This document shows, piece by piece, positions 63,845 to 64,000 of a stretch of 64,000 nucleotides of DNA; positions within the stretch are counted from its first letter, which is position 1; each line of letters opens with the position of its first letter. The DNA lies in the NCBI RefSeq assembly GCF_027244095.1, contig NC_069657.1, forward strand, positions 242,522,674 to 242,586,673, read 5' to 3'. The notes beneath the pieces were generated by a model that saw only the letters and a list, made by a program, of their open reading frames with translations, was not told the origin of the DNA and did not search any database. The translations under genes and the position numbers were made by a program. The DNA is from Hemicordylus capensis. Taxonomy: Eukaryota; Chordata; Lepidosauria; Squamata; Cordylidae.

Positions 63845-64000
63845 CAGTGGTCCCTCGACTTACGAAGATAATCCGATCCGAACGCACGTTCGTAGGTCGG
63901 AATTTTCATAAGTCGAAAAGCGCATCCACGGAGGTCCGGAAACACTCGTAAGTTGAGGAAACCGCATCTAAAAATTTGTAGGTCGAGGAAGCCGCATCTA
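63845..64000. mobile_element. Tigger-type element, cut by window end
   Basis: Begins TA then CAGTGGTCCCTCGACTTACG, a terminus known from Tigger/pogo elements, with the repeated motif TTCGTAGGTCGG / CATAAGTCGAAAAGC. The right end lies outside the window. Confidence 0.72.

Noticed and set aside
48600-64000. Search for CAB39L coding exons, expected next to SETDB2
   Set aside because: No frame resembling MPLFSKSHKNPAEIVK or later CAB39L segments was found. Its coding exons probably lie beyond the window.

Overview
This is vertebrate nuclear DNA, almost certainly from a squamate reptile (lizard-type). It is intron-rich and loaded with lineage-typical repeats: a Sauria-type tRNA SINE, 5S-rRNA-headed and tRNA-headed SINEs, L2- and Vingi-like LINEs, an R4-clade LINE with a restriction-like endonuclease, hAT and Tigger-type MITEs, and DIRS fossils. 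The species cannot be fixed from sequence alone.

The one convincing host protein gene is SETDB2 (CLLD8), a histone H3K9 methyltransferase of the SUV39/SETDB family. It lies on the minus strand from a CpG-rich promoter near 48.4 kb to its stop codon at 10,879. I placed 13 coding exons by similarity to remembered human SETDB2 protein and by splice-site and phase consistency. They sum to 2,085 nt (694 codons plus stop), close to human SETDB2 (719 aa), and every exon junction keeps frame. Order 5'->3' on the minus strand: N-terminal helix exons (48.3, 43.1, 42.1, 33.2 kb), an MBD exon (29.8-30.4 kb), two pre-SET/SET exons (28.7, 28.3-28.5 kb), four exons carrying the insert that splits the SET domain (25.8, 21.2, 17.6, 14.8-15.1 kb), then the C-terminal SET and post-SET exons (11.7, 10.9 kb). 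In mammals the neighbouring divergent gene is CAB39L; none of its coding exons were recognised to the right of the promoter.

Layout: 1-10.8 kb is intergenic repeat DNA, including a SINE split by a hAT-like element that itself holds an L1, an L2 LINE body, and an inverted duplication. 10.9-48.4 kb is SETDB2 with introns holding SINEs, two DIRS-type fossils, two solo-LTR fossils, nested Tigger/hAT MITEs, an MDH2 processed pseudogene and L2 tails. 48.6-64 kb is repeat-rich DNA: an inverted/tandem repeat complex at 50-52.7 kb, a Vingi-like LINE with two later insertions, a nearly full-length R4-clade LINE with an inverted truncated partner, a hAT foldback element and the start of a Tigger-like element.

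I found no operon, CRISPR array, tRNA or rRNA gene, and no credible undescribed protein system. The most interesting signals are architectural: nested insertions dated by their target-site duplications, one SINE body carried by two different Pol III heads, R4-clade elements in a TAA array, and transposons lying within tens of bases of SETDB2 splice donors. All family names come from recognition of sequence, not from a search.
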